A stretch of DNA of 64,000 nucleotides from an uncultured Blautia sp. (GCA_934378195.1 CAKRPO010000003.1:1-64000), one strand, 5' to 3'; numbered from the stretch's first letter, positions 51,291-62,050 are shown. Made by a program: numbers and translations. The notes: generated by a model not told the origin, from the sequence alone.

Positions 51291-54200
51291 AGACATTTTT
51301 GCAGCCTCTGCAAAACCTTGCAGAGATGGAAGAGATACAGAAACGGGCAAAAAAGAATCATGGAATTCTGGAGATCAGTGGTTGTATAGAGTCCCAGAAA
51401 GCTCATCTTATGTATGGGCTTTCCGGGCTTTTTCCATGTCATCTGATAATTGCGGCAGATGAGAAATCTGCCAAGGAATTATACGAAGATTATCGTTTTT
51501 ACGATAAAAAGGTATATTACTATCCGGCAAAGGACTTTCTGTTCTTTCAGGCAGATATTCACGGAAATCTTCTGATCCGCCAGCGTATGCAGGTAATCCG
51601 TGCACTCCTGGAACGGGAAGATGAGATCACAGTTGTCACCAGCATTGATGGCTGTATGGATTATCTTACACCATTGGAAAAAATAGAAAAGCAGCTGATT
51701 CATTTTCGTAATGACAGTAGCCTGGATATGGATAAACTGACAGCGGCTCTTGTGCATATGGGATATGAACGTGTCGGACAGGTGGAGATGCCGGGACAGT
51801 TTTCCATTCGGGGAGGTATTATTGATATTTACTCTCTGACAGAAGAAAATCCATGGCGTATCGAACTCTGGGGAGATGAGATCGATTCAATCCGGAGCTT
51901 TGATGCACAGAGTCAGCGTTCGCTGGAAAACCTGGATGATATTACAATCTATCCGGCAGCAGAACAGCCGATGGAGAAAAATGGAGTTTCTTTCCTGGAT
52001 TATTTTGAAGATCAGGAGTCAATTCTCTTTCTGGACGAGCTGAATCATCTGGAAGAAAATGCAAAATCGGTTGCCGAAGAATTTCAGCAGAGCTGTCGAA
52101 ACCGTGAAGAAAAAGGCGAGGCAAATCTTTCAAGTAAGTGGATGTGTACATGGGAAGAACTCTGCCATAAACTGAACAATAGAAATTGTGCAGCCATGTC
52201 TCTGCTGGATCCAAGAAAGTCTGGCTGGAAGATTACAGATCAGTTTAATATTACTGTAAAATCCATGAATTCTTATCAGAGCAGTTTTGAACTTCTGGTA
52301 AAAGACCTGAAACAGTATAAGAAGGATGGTTATCAGATCGTACTGCTGTCGGGCTCCAGAACACGAGCAGAGCGTCTGGCAAAGGACTTGCAGGAAGAAG
52401 GCCTGAGTGCTTTTTATGGACAGGATTCAGACCGTATCCTGCAGCCTGGAGAGATCATGGTGGCATATGGTCATGCACGCAAAGGTTTCGAATATCCGCT
52501 GGTCAAATTTGCGGTTATCACAGAGACAGATATTTTTGGAAAAGAACAGAAGAAACGCAAAAAGAAAAAAGAATACAATGGTAAGAGAATTCAGGATTTT
52601 GCCGAGCTGTCTATAGGCGATTATGTAGTCCATGAGAAGCATGGCCTTGGTATTTATAAAGGTATTGAGAAAGTTGCTGTAGATAAGGTCGTAAAGGATT
52701 ACATCAAGATTGAATATCGAAATGGCAGTAATCTGTATATTCTGGCAACGCAGCTGGATGCATTGCAGAAATATTCCGGTGCCGAAACTGCAAAACCGCC
52801 GAAACTGAATCGACTGGGTGGTCAGGAATGGAAGAAGACTAAGTCAAAAGTCCGCGGTGCAGTGCGGAATATTGCCCGGGAGCTGGTAGAACTTTATGCG
52901 GTCCGTCAGGAAAAAGAAGGGTATGTCTGTGGCCCGGATACCGTCTGGCAGCGAGAATTTGAGGAAATGTTTCCGTATGAGGAAACAGAAGATCAGCTTG
53001 CAGCGATTGAAGATACTAAGAAAGATATGGAGAGTACCAAGATCATGGATCGTCTTGTGTGCGGGGATGTTGGATATGGCAAGACAGAGGTGGCACTCAG
53101 AGCTGCTTTTAAGGCCGTGCAGGAAAGCCGTCAGGTTGTGTACCTTGTGCCAACGACGATTCTGGCACAGCAGGTTTATAATACTTTTATTCAGCGAATG
53201 AAAGAATTTCCGGTAAGGGTAGATCTGCTCTGCCGGTTCCGTACAGCTGCTCAGCAAAAAAAGACGATCGAAGATCTCAAAAAAGGCCAGGTAGACATCG
53301 TGGTCGGTACGCACAGAGTACTTTCCAAAGATGTCGAATATAAGAACCTGGGCTTGCTCATCATTGATGAAGAACAGCGTTTTGGTGTTGTTCACAAAGA
53401 AAAGATCAAACAGCTGAAAAAAGATATTGATGTACTGACACTGACAGCGACGCCAATTCCCCGAACACTTCATATGAGTATGATCGGCATCCGCGATATG
53501 AGTGTCCTTGAGGAACCTCCGATGGATCGTGTGCCGATTCAGACTTACGTTATGGAGTATGACGAAGAAACAGTGAGAGAAGCAATCAACCGTGAGCTTC
53601 GACGGGGTGGTCAGGTTTATTATGTCTATAATCGTGTCAATGATATTGCAGATGTGGCGGCAAGAATCGCGAAACTTCTGCCGGATGCAAGGGTGGATTT
53701 TGCGCATGGCCAGATGAGCGAGCGTGAGCTGGAAGCAGTTATGTATGCGTTTATCAATGGAGATATTGATGTACTGGTTTCTACGACGATCATTGAGACC
53801 GGACTTGATATTTCCAATGTTAATACGATGATCATTCATGACTCAGACCGGTATGGACTATCTCAGTTGTATCAGCTTCGTGGAAGGATCGGACGTTCAA
53901 ACCGTACTGCATATGCGTTTCTGATGTATCGTCGCAACACGATGCTCAAAGAGACTGCTGAGAAACGCCTTTCTGCAATCCGGGAATATACAGATCTGGG
54001 AAGTGGATTCAAGATCGCAATGCGTGATCTGGAGCTTCGTGGGGCAGGAAATCTGCTCGGAGCGGAGCAGCATGGTCATATGAATGCAGTAGGATATGAT
54101 CTTTACTGTAAGATGCTCAGTGAAGCAGTCAAGGAAGCAAAAGGAATCCATACGATGGAGGACTTTGAGACAACGATTGATCTCAATATGGATGCATTTA

Positions 54201-54613
54201 TCCCGGATTCTTATATCAGTAATGAATATCAGAAACTGGATATTTACAAACGTATTGCAGGAATCGAGACACAGCAGGATTATGATGACATGTTGGAGGA
54301 ACTTCTGGATCGATTCGGAGAAATGCCGAAAGCAGTACTTAATCTCCTGGCAATCGCCAGAATGAAGGCACTGGCACATCGTTGCTATGTTGTGGAAATC
54401 AAACAGCTTGGAAAGGATCTGAAGATCACACTGTATGAAAATGCAAAGCTGAATCCGGCGGGAATTCCTGTACTGCTGCAGAAGTACAGGAGAGGACTGC
54501 AGTTTAAGAATGAGCAGGAGCCGAAATTCATTTTTACACCGGAAGGTGCTGGAAATCTTCTGACAGCCTTGACGGATTTCCTGACAGAGCTGGAAACACT
54601 GGTGGAAGAGTGA
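51287..54613 (+). CDS. mfd: Transcription-repair coupling factor
   Basis: Removes RNA polymerase stalled at lesions and recruits UvrA. 1108 residues in standard order: UvrB-like N-terminal region (1-350), RNA-polymerase-interacting CarD-like domain ('[18 protein letters not shown]' near 443-460), RecG-like translocase with 'GDVGYGKTE' (near 594) and 'IIDEEQRFG' (near 692), and a C-terminal TRCF domain. The [12 protein letters not shown] linker before the CarD-like domain is typical. Translationally coupled to pth. Confidence 0.97.
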   Translation: MKTFLQPLQNLAEMEEIQKRAKKNHGILEISGCIESQKAHLMYGLSGLFPCHLIIAADEKSAKELYEDYRFYDKKVYYYPAKDFLFFQADIHGNLLIRQRMQVIRALLEREDEITVVTSIDGCMDYLTPLEKIEKQLIHFRNDSSLDMDKLTAALVHMGYERVGQVEMPGQFSIRGGIIDIYSLTEENPWRIELWGDEIDSIRSFDAQSQRSLENLDDITIYPAAEQPMEKNGVSFLDYFEDQESILFLDELNHLEENAKSVAEEFQQSCRNREEKGEANLSSKWMCTWEELCHKLNNRNCAAMSLLDPRKSGWKITDQFNITVKSMNSYQSSFELLVKDLKQYKKDGYQIVLLSGSRTRAERLAKDLQEEGLSAFYGQDSDRILQPGEIMVAYGHARKGFEYPLVKFAVITETDIFGKEQKKRKKKKEYNGKRIQDFAELSIGDYVVHEKHGLGIYKGIEKVAVDKVVKDYIKIEYRNGSNLYILATQLDALQKYSGAETAKPPKLNRLGGQEWKKTKSKVRGAVRNIARELVELYAVRQEKEGYVCGPDTVWQREFEEMFPYEETEDQLAAIEDTKKDMESTKIMDRLVCGDVGYGKTEVALRAAFKAVQESRQVVYLVPTTILAQQVYNTFIQRMKEFPVRVDLLCRFRTAAQQKKTIEDLKKGQVDIVVGTHRVLSKDVEYKNLGLLIIDEEQRFGVVHKEKIKQLKKDIDVLTLTATPIPRTLHMSMIGIRDMSVLEEPPMDRVPIQTYVMEYDEETVREAINRELRRGGQVYYVYNRVNDIADVAARIAKLLPDARVDFAHGQMSERELEAVMYAFINGDIDVLVSTTIIETGLDISNVNTMIIHDSDRYGLSQLYQLRGRIGRSNRTAYAFLMYRRNTMLKETAEKRLSAIREYTDLGSGFKIAMRDLELRGAGNLLGAEQHGHMNAVGYDLYCKMLSEAVKEAKGIHTMEDFETTIDLNMDAFIPDSYISNEYQKLDIYKRIAGIETQQDYDDMLEELLDRFGEMPKAVLNLLAIARMKALAHRCYVVEIKQLGKDLKITLYENAKLNPAGIPVLLQKYRRGLQFKNEQEPKFIFTPEGAGNLLTALTDFLTELETLVEE

Positions 54614-54648
54614 GCTTGAAAAAGAGAATTTTATAGAGGAAATTGTGG

Positions 54649-54699
54649 AGGAGAATCTGTGAAATATCCGTGAAAAGCGGCTATTTTTATGATTCTCCT
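54649..54699 (+). terminator. Hairpin after mfd
   Basis: AGGAGAATC (54649-54657) and GATTCTCCT (54691-54699) form a 9-bp stem around a loop with an inner CCG/CGG pair. It has no T-tract, so it may be only an mRNA end structure. Confidence 0.4.
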
Positions 54700-54727
54700 T
54701 GCTCTTAAAGGGAAAAAAGTTTATACT
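54699..54727 (+). promoter_or_regulatory. Candidate promoter of the PrsA-FKBP gene
   Basis: TTGCTC (54699-54704), 17 bases, TATACT (54722-54727), about 72 bases before the start codon. Confidence 0.5.
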
Positions 54728-54798
54728 CTTATTTATATGCTGGTACAACGAATATTTAATCTTAATTGTACCTGAATTGTGAAGCAATGGAGGAAGAG

Positions 54799-56310
54799 AT
54801 GAAAACAATGACAAAGAGAACAGCGGTTGCAGCTCTTGCCGGCGTAATGACAGTAGGAATGCTTACTGGCTGTGGAGAAAAGAAATTAGATGGAACCAAA
54901 ACAGTAGCGACTGTAGACGGGACAGAGATTCCGCTTGGAGTTGTAAGTCTTTCTGTCAGAGAAGGTCAGGCACAGACAGAGGCTATGTACAAGAGCTTCA
55001 TGGGTGGACAGGATTATTCTATCTGGAGTATGGATGCAGAGGATGGCAAGACATATGGAGAACAGGCTGTAGAGCAGTCTCTGAAAGATGTAGAGCTGAT
55101 GTACATCATGAAAGAAAAGGCTGCTGATTATGATGTAGAGATCACTGAGGATGATGAGAAAGCAATCGCAGAAGCTGCTTCTGCATTTATGAAAGCCAAC
55201 AGTGATGAGACAATCCAGGAACTTGCAGTTACAGAGGATCAGGTCAAGACCTTTCTGGAATTGCAGACATATAAGGAAAGAATACATGATCCGATCATTG
55301 CAGATGTAGATAAGGATGTTTCTGATGAGGAAGCACAGCAGTCTTCTTTTGATTATGTAAGTATCAGTACTGCAGATCTCAGTGATGATGAGATCAAGCA
55401 GAAAAAGGAAGATGCACAGAAGATTCTGGACGAGCTGAAAGATGCCGGTTCTGATGGAGACCTGAATGAGATTGCCAAGTCTGTAGATGATTCTTATTCT
55501 TCAGTGAGTGGTACTTTTGATACAAATGAAGATGCAGCAAAGGAAGAGGATTCTGACGAAGAATCTGACAGCAGTGCTTCTTCCAGCGCTTATCCGGATG
55601 AAGTTATGAAAGTGCTCAGAACTCTGAAAGACGGTGAGATCGGACCAGACGTTATAGAGACAGATACTTCTTACTATGTAGTAAAACTTGATAAAGTAAA
55701 TGATGAAGAAGCTACAGAGACCAAAAAAGAGTCTATCATTTCTACAAGAGAGAGTAATCTTTATACAGAGACAACTGAGAAATGGCTGGATGATGCAGAC
55801 ATCAAAGTTGAGAAGAAAGTTCTCAAGACTCTGAAAGTCACAGATAATCATAAGTTCTCAATTGCAACAGCTACACCGGAGCCGACAGAAGAGGAAACCG
55901 CAGAAGTAACTGAGACTCCGGAAGCAACAGACGAGACAGCAGATGCTGAAGCAACTACGACTCCAGAGGTAACAGAGGCTGCTGATGCAACAACTACACC
56001 GGAAGTTACAGAAGCACCTTCTTACAGCACAGATTCTTCTCTTGAAGTAAAAGATGGAGATACTGTAAACATTGATTACGTAGGTAAGATTGATGGAACT
56101 GCTTTTGATGGTGGAAGCACAGAGGGAAATGGTACTGACCTTGTGATTGGTTCTGGTACTTATATCGATAACTTTGAAGAGCAGCTGATCGGTGCACATC
56201 CAGGAGATAAAGTGGAAGTAACAGTTACATTCCCGGATGATTACGGCGCAGAAGAACTGGCTGGTAAAGAAGCAGTATTTGATGTTACTGTAAATGGAAT
56301 TTACGAATAA
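54799..56310 (+). CDS. PrsA/SurA-like foldase lipoprotein fused to an FKBP domain
   Basis: 503 residues. The lipoprotein signal has C25 ('MLTGCGEK'). The N-terminal helical region and a parvulin-like central part (about 40-330) resemble PrsA/SurA ('[20 protein letters not shown]', 'YYVVKLDKV'). A Thr/Glu/Pro-rich linker (about 355-410, repeated 'TTTPEVTEA') leads to a C-terminal FKBP domain (about 412-503, '[20 protein letters not shown]', '[16 protein letters not shown]'). Two different isomerase folds in one anchored protein is uncommon. It should assist folding of exported proteins. GGAGG precedes ATG 54799. Confidence 0.82.
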   Translation: MKTMTKRTAVAALAGVMTVGMLTGCGEKKLDGTKTVATVDGTEIPLGVVSLSVREGQAQTEAMYKSFMGGQDYSIWSMDAEDGKTYGEQAVEQSLKDVELMYIMKEKAADYDVEITEDDEKAIAEAASAFMKANSDETIQELAVTEDQVKTFLELQTYKERIHDPIIADVDKDVSDEEAQQSSFDYVSISTADLSDDEIKQKKEDAQKILDELKDAGSDGDLNEIAKSVDDSYSSVSGTFDTNEDAAKEEDSDEESDSSASSSAYPDEVMKVLRTLKDGEIGPDVIETDTSYYVVKLDKVNDEEATETKKESIISTRESNLYTETTEKWLDDADIKVEKKVLKTLKVTDNHKFSIATATPEPTEEETAEVTETPEATDETADAEATTTPEVTEAADATTTPEVTEAPSYSTDSSLEVKDGDTVNIDYVGKIDGTAFDGGSTEGNGTDLVIGSGTYIDNFEEQLIGAHPGDKVEVTVTFPDDYGAEELAGKEAVFDVTVNGIYE

Positions 56311-56316
56311 ACAGCA

Positions 56317-56346
56317 AGAACCCCGCAGCATATGCTGCGGGGTTCT
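56317..56346. terminator. Perfect 30-bp palindromic terminator
   Basis: AGAACCCCGCAGCAT and its exact complement form 15-bp arms with no loop bases outside the stem, between two convergent genes; a weak T-tract follows. It should act in both directions. Confidence 0.8.
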
Positions 56347-56358
56347 GTTATGTCAAAT

Positions 56359-57522
56359 TTAAAAAGCTTCTTCTGTATCAGCTTCAGTACTTTCGCTGTT
56401 TCCGCTGGAAACGTGAATACCGTTGATTTCAACATCGCCTTCCATCGGAATCACGATACATTTGCGTCCATCAATCATCTGAGTTTCAATCAGAGCAGCA
56501 CGATCCGGATCGATGTGGATTACAACGTCCGGCGTCTTGATCTCTGTACGACGGGTGTTTGTAATATTCGTTGCCATAAGAGAGGCATTCTCGCCTGCAA
56601 TTGCCTCATAAGTCTGATCGAAAGTTTCGAGCTTGTCATCTTCGACACCACATTCTTCGAAGAGACGTTTTACTTCCGGCTTGGTCAGTACGGCAGGATC
56701 AGGCGAATCCTTTTGAGATTCTACCCATTCGTTCAGCTTCTCGTGAATGTTCATGACGGTATCATAAGCACAGTCTTCACCGAGGGTTTCTTCGACAAGG
56801 GCGTTGAAGGAATCACGCTGTCCACCTGCAGAAAGTGGAGTAGTACAGCCAAACATTTCATCTACAAAGGTACTGCGAAGTTGTTCGGCATTCTTGGTGT
56901 AATAGAGCAGACCATGAATATCCGTACTGCGGTCATTAAAGACCGGGAAAAGAAATCCCAGATCCGGCATCTCCACGATCCAGTCGCGGATACGGTCTTC
57001 GATATTGTTGGTTTCTGCGTTGTAACACAGGCCGGCCTTGGAAAGATTGACCGGGCAGATACTGCAGAGAATATGGTCGTAGATTTCATCTGATGCATCG
57101 AACATCTCCTGATTGTCGGAAGATCTTCCCGGAATATCGTAAACAGCATGGATCAGGATAATATAATAATTCTCACCGTAATCATAGTTTTCGATGATCT
57201 TATCATAAAATTCTTCGAGAATAGCATTGTCCTGGAGTTTGCTGCCCCGGAGTTTCATAAGAAATTCCTGTGTGCCGCCTTCCTTTTCCTGTTCAAGCGG
57301 AAATTCCATATTGATCAGATTTTTGCCGATCGTGCCGGATAAAGTTTTCTTAAATATTTCAAAGTATTTGAACATTTCTTCCTCAGACAGAGAAAGAAAT
57401 GCTTCTTTCAGTTCGGTCTTTTTATTCTTTTCTCCGTCAACATAACAACCACAGATTCGCGTGATCGCGCAATTGTTTGGAGAAAACTGTTTCTTGATTT
57501 CTGATATTTCTTTTTTGTTCAT
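56359..57522 (-). CDS. DUF4317 protein
   Basis: 387 residues of the DUF4317 family, found mostly in clostridia and of unknown function. The N-terminus 'MNKKEISEIKKQFSPNNCAI' and 'ICGCYVDGEKNK' are recognisable. Cys residues occur in 'RICGCYVD' and 'ILCSICPVNLSKAGLCYN', possibly for metal binding. No signal or membrane segment. AGGAG precedes the ATG; it follows the DUF6483 gene by 16 bases, making a two-gene operon. Confidence 0.82.
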   Translation of the reverse strand: MNKKEISEIKKQFSPNNCAITRICGCYVDGEKNKKTELKEAFLSLSEEEMFKYFEIFKKTLSGTIGKNLINMEFPLEQEKEGGTQEFLMKLRGSKLQDNAILEEFYDKIIENYDYGENYYIILIHAVYDIPGRSSDNQEMFDASDEIYDHILCSICPVNLSKAGLCYNAETNNIEDRIRDWIVEMPDLGFLFPVFNDRSTDIHGLLYYTKNAEQLRSTFVDEMFGCTTPLSAGGQRDSFNALVEETLGEDCAYDTVMNIHEKLNEWVESQKDSPDPAVLTKPEVKRLFEECGVEDDKLETFDQTYEAIAGENASLMATNITNTRRTEIKTPDVVIHIDPDRAALIETQMIDGRKCIVIPMEGDVEINGIHVSSGNSESTEADTEEAF

Positions 57523-57538
57523 TAGGTATGACTCCTGT

Positions 57539-57925
57539 TTACAGAATTTCTGTACGGAATGCTTCTGCGATTCCGCTCAGGTTGTAACGCTCTGCAAGAT
57601 CCTGGATTCCCATCATGATCTCCTCACGGCTGAAATCACTGGCTTCCAGAAATTCATCTTCTTTTCCATTGAGATGGTAATAAAAAAGAAGTCCGATCTC
57701 CAGATTCTGACGATCCCCATCGCAGGTCATCTCGTATAACTGATTTTCTGCTTCATCAATTTTGCCGTTGTCAGCCAGTTCTGTGAGATCAGTAAGTGTC
57801 TGTCTGGCATTTGTATCTTCAATAACCTCCGGGGTCAGCTCGGCTGCACTTACCTGGAATAACATTTTCATGACTGCACGTACCATTTCACGGATCTGAC
57901 GCAGTATATAATCATCCTGAAGCAT
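57539..57925 (-). CDS. DUF6483-like small protein
   Basis: 128 residues, all-helical in appearance ('MLQDDYILRQIREMVRAVMK' start). Start placed at 57925, where AAGGGAG lies seven bases upstream; a frame extended 48 bases further has no site. It is co-transcribed with the DUF4317 gene. I assign the family on the N-terminal motif only; function unknown. Confidence 0.65.
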   Translation of the reverse strand: MLQDDYILRQIREMVRAVMKMLFQVSAAELTPEVIEDTNARQTLTDLTELADNGKIDEAENQLYEMTCDGDRQNLEIGLLFYYHLNGKEDEFLEASDFSREEIMMGIQDLAERYNLSGIAEAFRTEIL

Positions 57926-58090
57926 TTGCATTCTCCCTTCTACTGAATTCATGGTTCTAAACAAAATCTGCATGAATAGAGTACCACAAAAACAGAGTTT
58001 CTTCCAGACAAAAAATACAGTGTATTTTGATCAAACACCGGTAAGTGGAAAATGTCTGCACTTTTTTGACCATTGCTGAGAATATTAAAC

Positions 58091-58119
58091 TTTACGCGGT
58101 ATCCGCGGAATGTTATAAT
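58091..58119 (+). promoter_or_regulatory. Promoter of the GGDEF-REC-HD-GYP gene with internal palindrome
   Basis: TTTACG (58091-58096), 17 bases, TATAAT (58114-58119). CGCGG-TAT-CCGCG (58095-58107) lies across the -35 and spacer, an apt place for a repressor. Confidence 0.55.
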
Positions 58120-58194
58120 AAATAGTATTAAGTTACGTGATATATCGTTTTAGAACGGACAACATTGGCTGCTGTCCAGGAGGAATATGAATTA

Positions 58195-60330
58195 ATGAAT
58201 AAAGATACTGCAATGACAAAGCAGGAATCCGAAGAAATGATACAGCAACTGAAAAAAGTATTTGAAGTGGTTCGTTTATTGGATGTGGAGACACTGGAAA
58301 CGGGAAACCTCAAGAATAAAACAGATGCAGAGGGATTTCCATGTAAATGCTATAATTTCTGGAAGAAAAATACAGGCTGTAAGAACTGTAGTTCCAGGGA
58401 AGCATTAAACAAAAAGTCGGAGATACTTAAACTGGAATATCTCGATTCCAAGATTTATCAGGTAATCTCCAAATATGTAGAAATAGATGGTACGCCGTAT
58501 GTAATGGAAATGATCAATGCCATGAAGTCTGATGCAATCATGGATGATGATGGCCGTGCAGAACTGATCAAGCAGCTTTCCGGTTATAACAGAGAATTAT
58601 ATACTGATGCGCTTACAGGAATCTATAACAGACGTTATTATGAAGAGCGGATTAAGAATTCAGACATGGAAGCTGGTATTGCTATGATCGACCTGGATGA
58701 TTTCAAGATCTACAATGACACATTTGGCCATGATGCCGGAGACATTGCATTGACAACAGTCGTTGGAATCATCAAAAGCAATATCCGCCGTACCGACATG
58801 CTGATCCGTATGGGCGGAGATGAGTTTTTGCTTGTCATGCCGGATATCATGGAACAGATTTTTATCGATAAGCTTAAACAAATACAGGAAAAGATTCATG
58901 CTACAAAGGTACCGGGATATTCACAGCTTCGGTTGTCGGTAAGTATCGGCGGCGTATTATCCGGGCCGGGTCATACTGTAGAGAATACAATACATAAGGC
59001 TGACCAGTTTATGTATCAGGCCAAGACATGTAAGAATATGGTTGTGACAGAACACGATGAGGAAGCCGCAGATACGACAGAATCAGGGGAGACATCTAAA
59101 ACTTACAAGTACAGGATACTGATCGTAGATGATTCAGAGATGAACCGTGCGATCCTGTCAGAAATCCTGAGTGAGGAATATGATATTGTTGAGGCCGACA
59201 GCGGTGAATCCTGTATTGATAAACTGAGACAGTATGAACGAGGAATTTCGCTTGTTCTTCTTGATATTGTTATGCCGGGAATGGACGGATTCGGAGTACT
59301 TAATTACATGAACCGTCATCATTATCTGGAAGATATACCAGTTATCATGATTTCCAGTGAAGACTCTACCGAAATTGTCAGACGTGCATACGAAATGGGT
59401 GTTTCAGATTATATCAATCGACCGTTTGATGCGGGAGTCGTACATCGAAGAGTTTATAATACGATTAAGCTTTATGCAAAACAGAGACGTCTGATCACTT
59501 TGATCACGAATCAGGTATATGAGAAAGAGAAGAACAACCGTATGATGGTTGGGATTCTGAGTCAGATCGTAGAGTTCCGTAACGGTGAGAGCGGCAGCCA
59601 TACACTGAATATCAATGTGCTTACCGGAATGTTTTTGGAAAGTCTCGTACAGCATACAGACAAGTACAATATTACATGGTCTGAACGACTGTTGATCTCA
59701 ACAGCATCTGCACTGCATGATATCGGCAAGATTGGTATTGATGATAAGATTTTGAACAAGCCAGGCAGACTGACAGATGAAGAATTCAAGATCATGCAGG
59801 ATCATACGATCATCGGTGCTTCCATTATCGAAAATATGGAAGGTTATCAGGATGAAGAATTGATGAAAGTGGCATATCAGATCTGCAGGTGGCATCACGA
59901 GAGATATGATGGCAAAGGCTATCCGGATGGTCTCAAGGGAGATGAAATCCCGATTTCCGCACAGGTGGTTTCTCTTGCCGATGTATATGATGCACTGGTA
60001 AGTGAACGTGTATATAAGAAGGCATATACCCATGAGAAGGCAATCGAGATGATCCTGAATGGAGAATGCGGTTCCTTTAATCCGATACTTTTGGAATGCC
60101 TGCTGGACATTCAGGACAGGATCAAGCGTAAGGTGAAGGGCAGTACACCGGAGGGAAATCCGCTCTATATGAAGAAAGAAAAAGCCGTAGAACTCAAGGA
60201 GTTTGAATACGCAAAAGAGGATTTGATGGATTCTGTTTCTAAAAGTATGGAAAAAGAATACACAGCTCTTGGAAATGATGAAAGCATTGATTTTTCCAGG
60301 GGGGGGCAACCCCAAAATTCTGATGAATGA
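58195..60330 (+). CDS. GGDEF-REC-HD-GYP signalling protein with Cys-rich N-terminal region
   Basis: 711 residues from ATG 58195 (AGGAGG 11 bases upstream). Order: an N-terminal sensor-like region with a four-Cys cluster ('FPCKCYNF', 'GCKNC', about residues 42-62); a GGDEF diguanylate cyclase with G207-G-D-E-F and an RxxD inhibitory site five residues before it; a receiver domain with D357 ('LLDIVMPG'); and an HD-GYP phosphodiesterase with H508-D509 ('HDIGKIG') and 'GYPDG'. One protein could thus make and degrade c-di-GMP under phosphorylation and redox or metal control. An HPt protein gene follows after 36 bases. The last codons include a run of eight G (60299-60306). Confidence 0.9.
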   Translation: MNKDTAMTKQESEEMIQQLKKVFEVVRLLDVETLETGNLKNKTDAEGFPCKCYNFWKKNTGCKNCSSREALNKKSEILKLEYLDSKIYQVISKYVEIDGTPYVMEMINAMKSDAIMDDDGRAELIKQLSGYNRELYTDALTGIYNRRYYEERIKNSDMEAGIAMIDLDDFKIYNDTFGHDAGDIALTTVVGIIKSNIRRTDMLIRMGGDEFLLVMPDIMEQIFIDKLKQIQEKIHATKVPGYSQLRLSVSIGGVLSGPGHTVENTIHKADQFMYQAKTCKNMVVTEHDEEAADTTESGETSKTYKYRILIVDDSEMNRAILSEILSEEYDIVEADSGESCIDKLRQYERGISLVLLDIVMPGMDGFGVLNYMNRHHYLEDIPVIMISSEDSTEIVRRAYEMGVSDYINRPFDAGVVHRRVYNTIKLYAKQRRLITLITNQVYEKEKNNRMMVGILSQIVEFRNGESGSHTLNINVLTGMFLESLVQHTDKYNITWSERLLISTASALHDIGKIGIDDKILNKPGRLTDEEFKIMQDHTIIGASIIENMEGYQDEELMKVAYQICRWHHERYDGKGYPDGLKGDEIPISAQVVSLADVYDALVSERVYKKAYTHEKAIEMILNGECGSFNPILLECLLDIQDRIKRKVKGSTPEGNPLYMKKEKAVELKEFEYAKEDLMDSVSKSMEKEYTALGNDESIDFSRGGQPQNSDE
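60299..60306 (+). repeat. Run of eight G near the end of the GGDEF-REC-HD-GYP gene
   Basis: The homopolymer precedes the last eight codons of the gene; slippage would alter only the extreme C-terminus. GGGG can also pair with the nearby CCCC (60310-60313). Confidence 0.7.
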
Positions 60331-60366
60331 TATACGGAAGAAGTATCTGGAATAGGAGACAAAAAT

Positions 60367-60717
60367 ATGACGATCAGAGAATGTTATGATGAATTAGGTT
60401 CCGATTTTGATAAAGTACTGAGCAGACTGGTTAGTGAGGCTCTGGTAAAGAAATTTGCACTCAAATTTCTGGATGACCCAAGTTTTGGTCAGTTGAAGAC
60501 AGCCCTGACAGATAAGGATGCAGAGACTGCTTTTCGTATGGCACATACTCTGAAAGGAATCTGCCTGAATCTGGGATTTGACAATCTGTTTGCGCCAAGT
60601 CAGGAACTGACAGAGAAGCTTCGTGGAGCAACCAGCGTGGATGGCACAGATGAACTGTTTGCAGCAGTCGAAAAAGAATACGACAGAACCTGTGAAGTAC
60701 TTCGCAAAGTTGCTTAA
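60367..60717 (+). CDS. HPt-domain phosphotransfer protein
   Basis: 116 residues forming one HPt helix bundle. The phosphoacceptor is H60 in 'FRMAHTLKGICLNLG'. It is a stand-alone phosphotransfer protein encoded 36 bases after the gene for a receiver-containing c-di-GMP enzyme, so it likely passes phosphate to or from that receiver (D357). No hybrid kinase is in the window, so the source of the phosphate is unknown. The start is preceded by AATAGGAGA. Confidence 0.9.
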   Translation: MTIRECYDELGSDFDKVLSRLVSEALVKKFALKFLDDPSFGQLKTALTDKDAETAFRMAHTLKGICLNLGFDNLFAPSQELTEKLRGATSVDGTDELFAAVEKEYDRTCEVLRKVA

Positions 60718-60790
60718 CAGACTTAAAATCCAATATCGGATTTGAAAATTGAATAACTGTGCGTCGCATTCTCGTTACTCCAGTGGAAAG

Positions 60791-61879
60791 TTACTGCATC
60801 TGCTTCATGGCCTCATGCAGAAGAGCAAGGCTCTCAGGAGATGAATCCACATAAGGGGAATCAATCAGATAGTCTTCCAGAGTTTTCAGATTTTTTTCTG
60901 TACATGGAACACCGAGTTCTTCGAGGGTAAGCGGCATATCCATTCCACGCATGAATTCTTTGAGCTGTTCTTTCTGTTCGCTGAGTTTGTTGTAATATAA
61001 TTGCGTGAACAGAGCGACGGCTACGATTTCACCGTGTAGTGCATCTTTGGCTTCCTGTGTAAAGAAGGTACGGACACCGTCATACATCATGTGTCCAAGT
61101 GCAGACTGGCTGAAACTTTTGGTGATATTGGCGATTACACCGGTAACTGCGATATTGATGAAGGTGACATCTTCCAGTGCTTTGGTTACTTTGTGGCGGC
61201 GGTTGTCTTCAACAGCAGCAGGACCGTATTTTTCGAGAACATCATAAGTATATTCTGCCATTTTATATGCGGTAAAAAGATCGAATTTGTTGTCATCAAG
61301 TGTCATGACAGGTTTGCCATTCTGAATCTCGATTTTTTTGGCCATGGCATCGAGGATTCCGGCAGCCGTGTAGCGGATCGGACATTTGGCGATGACATCC
61401 ATATCAACCAGAACGGCATCAATTTCATGTTCGAATCTCCAACAGGTTTTCTTGGCACCTTCTGGAGTGTACATGACACTCATGGTTGTAAAGGCTGCGC
61501 AGGTAGCGATGGATGTAGGAATATTGACGGTTCCCAGTCCGGCTGTCTCTGCGACAGCTTTGGAGAAATCCATGATCTTGCCGCCACCGATACCGACAAC
61601 TTCATCGCAGCCGGCTGCAAGACAACGGTCTGCGTATTCTTTTGCGGCTTCAAAACTGCATACACCTGTGTATATATCTACAATATAATCGACACCAGCT
61701 GCGTCCAGACCCGGAAGCAGCTTTTCTTTTACAGCATCAAAAGCTCTTGGGCCTGCAACAAGAAATGCTTTTTTGCTGAATCTTTCAATCTCTTTTCCGC
61801 ATTCTTCCAGAAGTCCTTTTTCCTGGCGGTAACGTCCTGCTCCGAATTTAATAGCACTGTCCAATACGATCTTTTCCAT
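60791..61879 (-). CDS. gldA: Glycerol dehydrogenase-like iron/zinc-containing alcohol dehydrogenase
   Basis: 362 residues, NAD-dependent. 'GIGGGKIMDFSKAVAE' near 97-112 is the nucleotide-binding part and 'IPTSIATCAAFTTMSVMYT' follows. Metal ligands are the Asp in 'GILDAMAKK', the His in 'ALGHMMYDG' and the His in 'LHGEIVAVAL'. It would oxidise glycerol to dihydroxyacetone, or reduce a related ketone. It stands alone with GAAAGGA ahead of the ATG. Related family members use other diols, so the name is by similarity. Confidence 0.82.
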   Translation of the reverse strand: MEKIVLDSAIKFGAGRYRQEKGLLEECGKEIERFSKKAFLVAGPRAFDAVKEKLLPGLDAAGVDYIVDIYTGVCSFEAAKEYADRCLAAGCDEVVGIGGGKIMDFSKAVAETAGLGTVNIPTSIATCAAFTTMSVMYTPEGAKKTCWRFEHEIDAVLVDMDVIAKCPIRYTAAGILDAMAKKIEIQNGKPVMTLDDNKFDLFTAYKMAEYTYDVLEKYGPAAVEDNRRHKVTKALEDVTFINIAVTGVIANITKSFSQSALGHMMYDGVRTFFTQEAKDALHGEIVAVALFTQLYYNKLSEQKEQLKEFMRGMDMPLTLEELGVPCTEKNLKTLEDYLIDSPYVDSSPESLALLHEAMKQMQ

Positions 61880-62001
61880 GATGAGTTATCCTTTCTCTAT
61901 GTAAAAAATATAATGTTTTTTTGGATGACAACATCATAGCAAAGGCAAAATCCCGCCGCAATAAGACCTGCATTTTTAGAATCAATTATACCCTGAATAA
62001 C

Positions 62002-62024
62002 AAAAAAACAGACAAATTTGTCTG
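62002..62024 (-). terminator. Terminator of the azlC-azlD-gntR operon
   Basis: CAGACAAATTTGTCTG is a perfect 16-bp palindrome; on the minus strand it is followed by seven T residues, 27 bases after the gntR stop. Confidence 0.85.
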
Positions 62025-62050
62025 CCTTTTTGAAGGGATTTAACGGTGAA

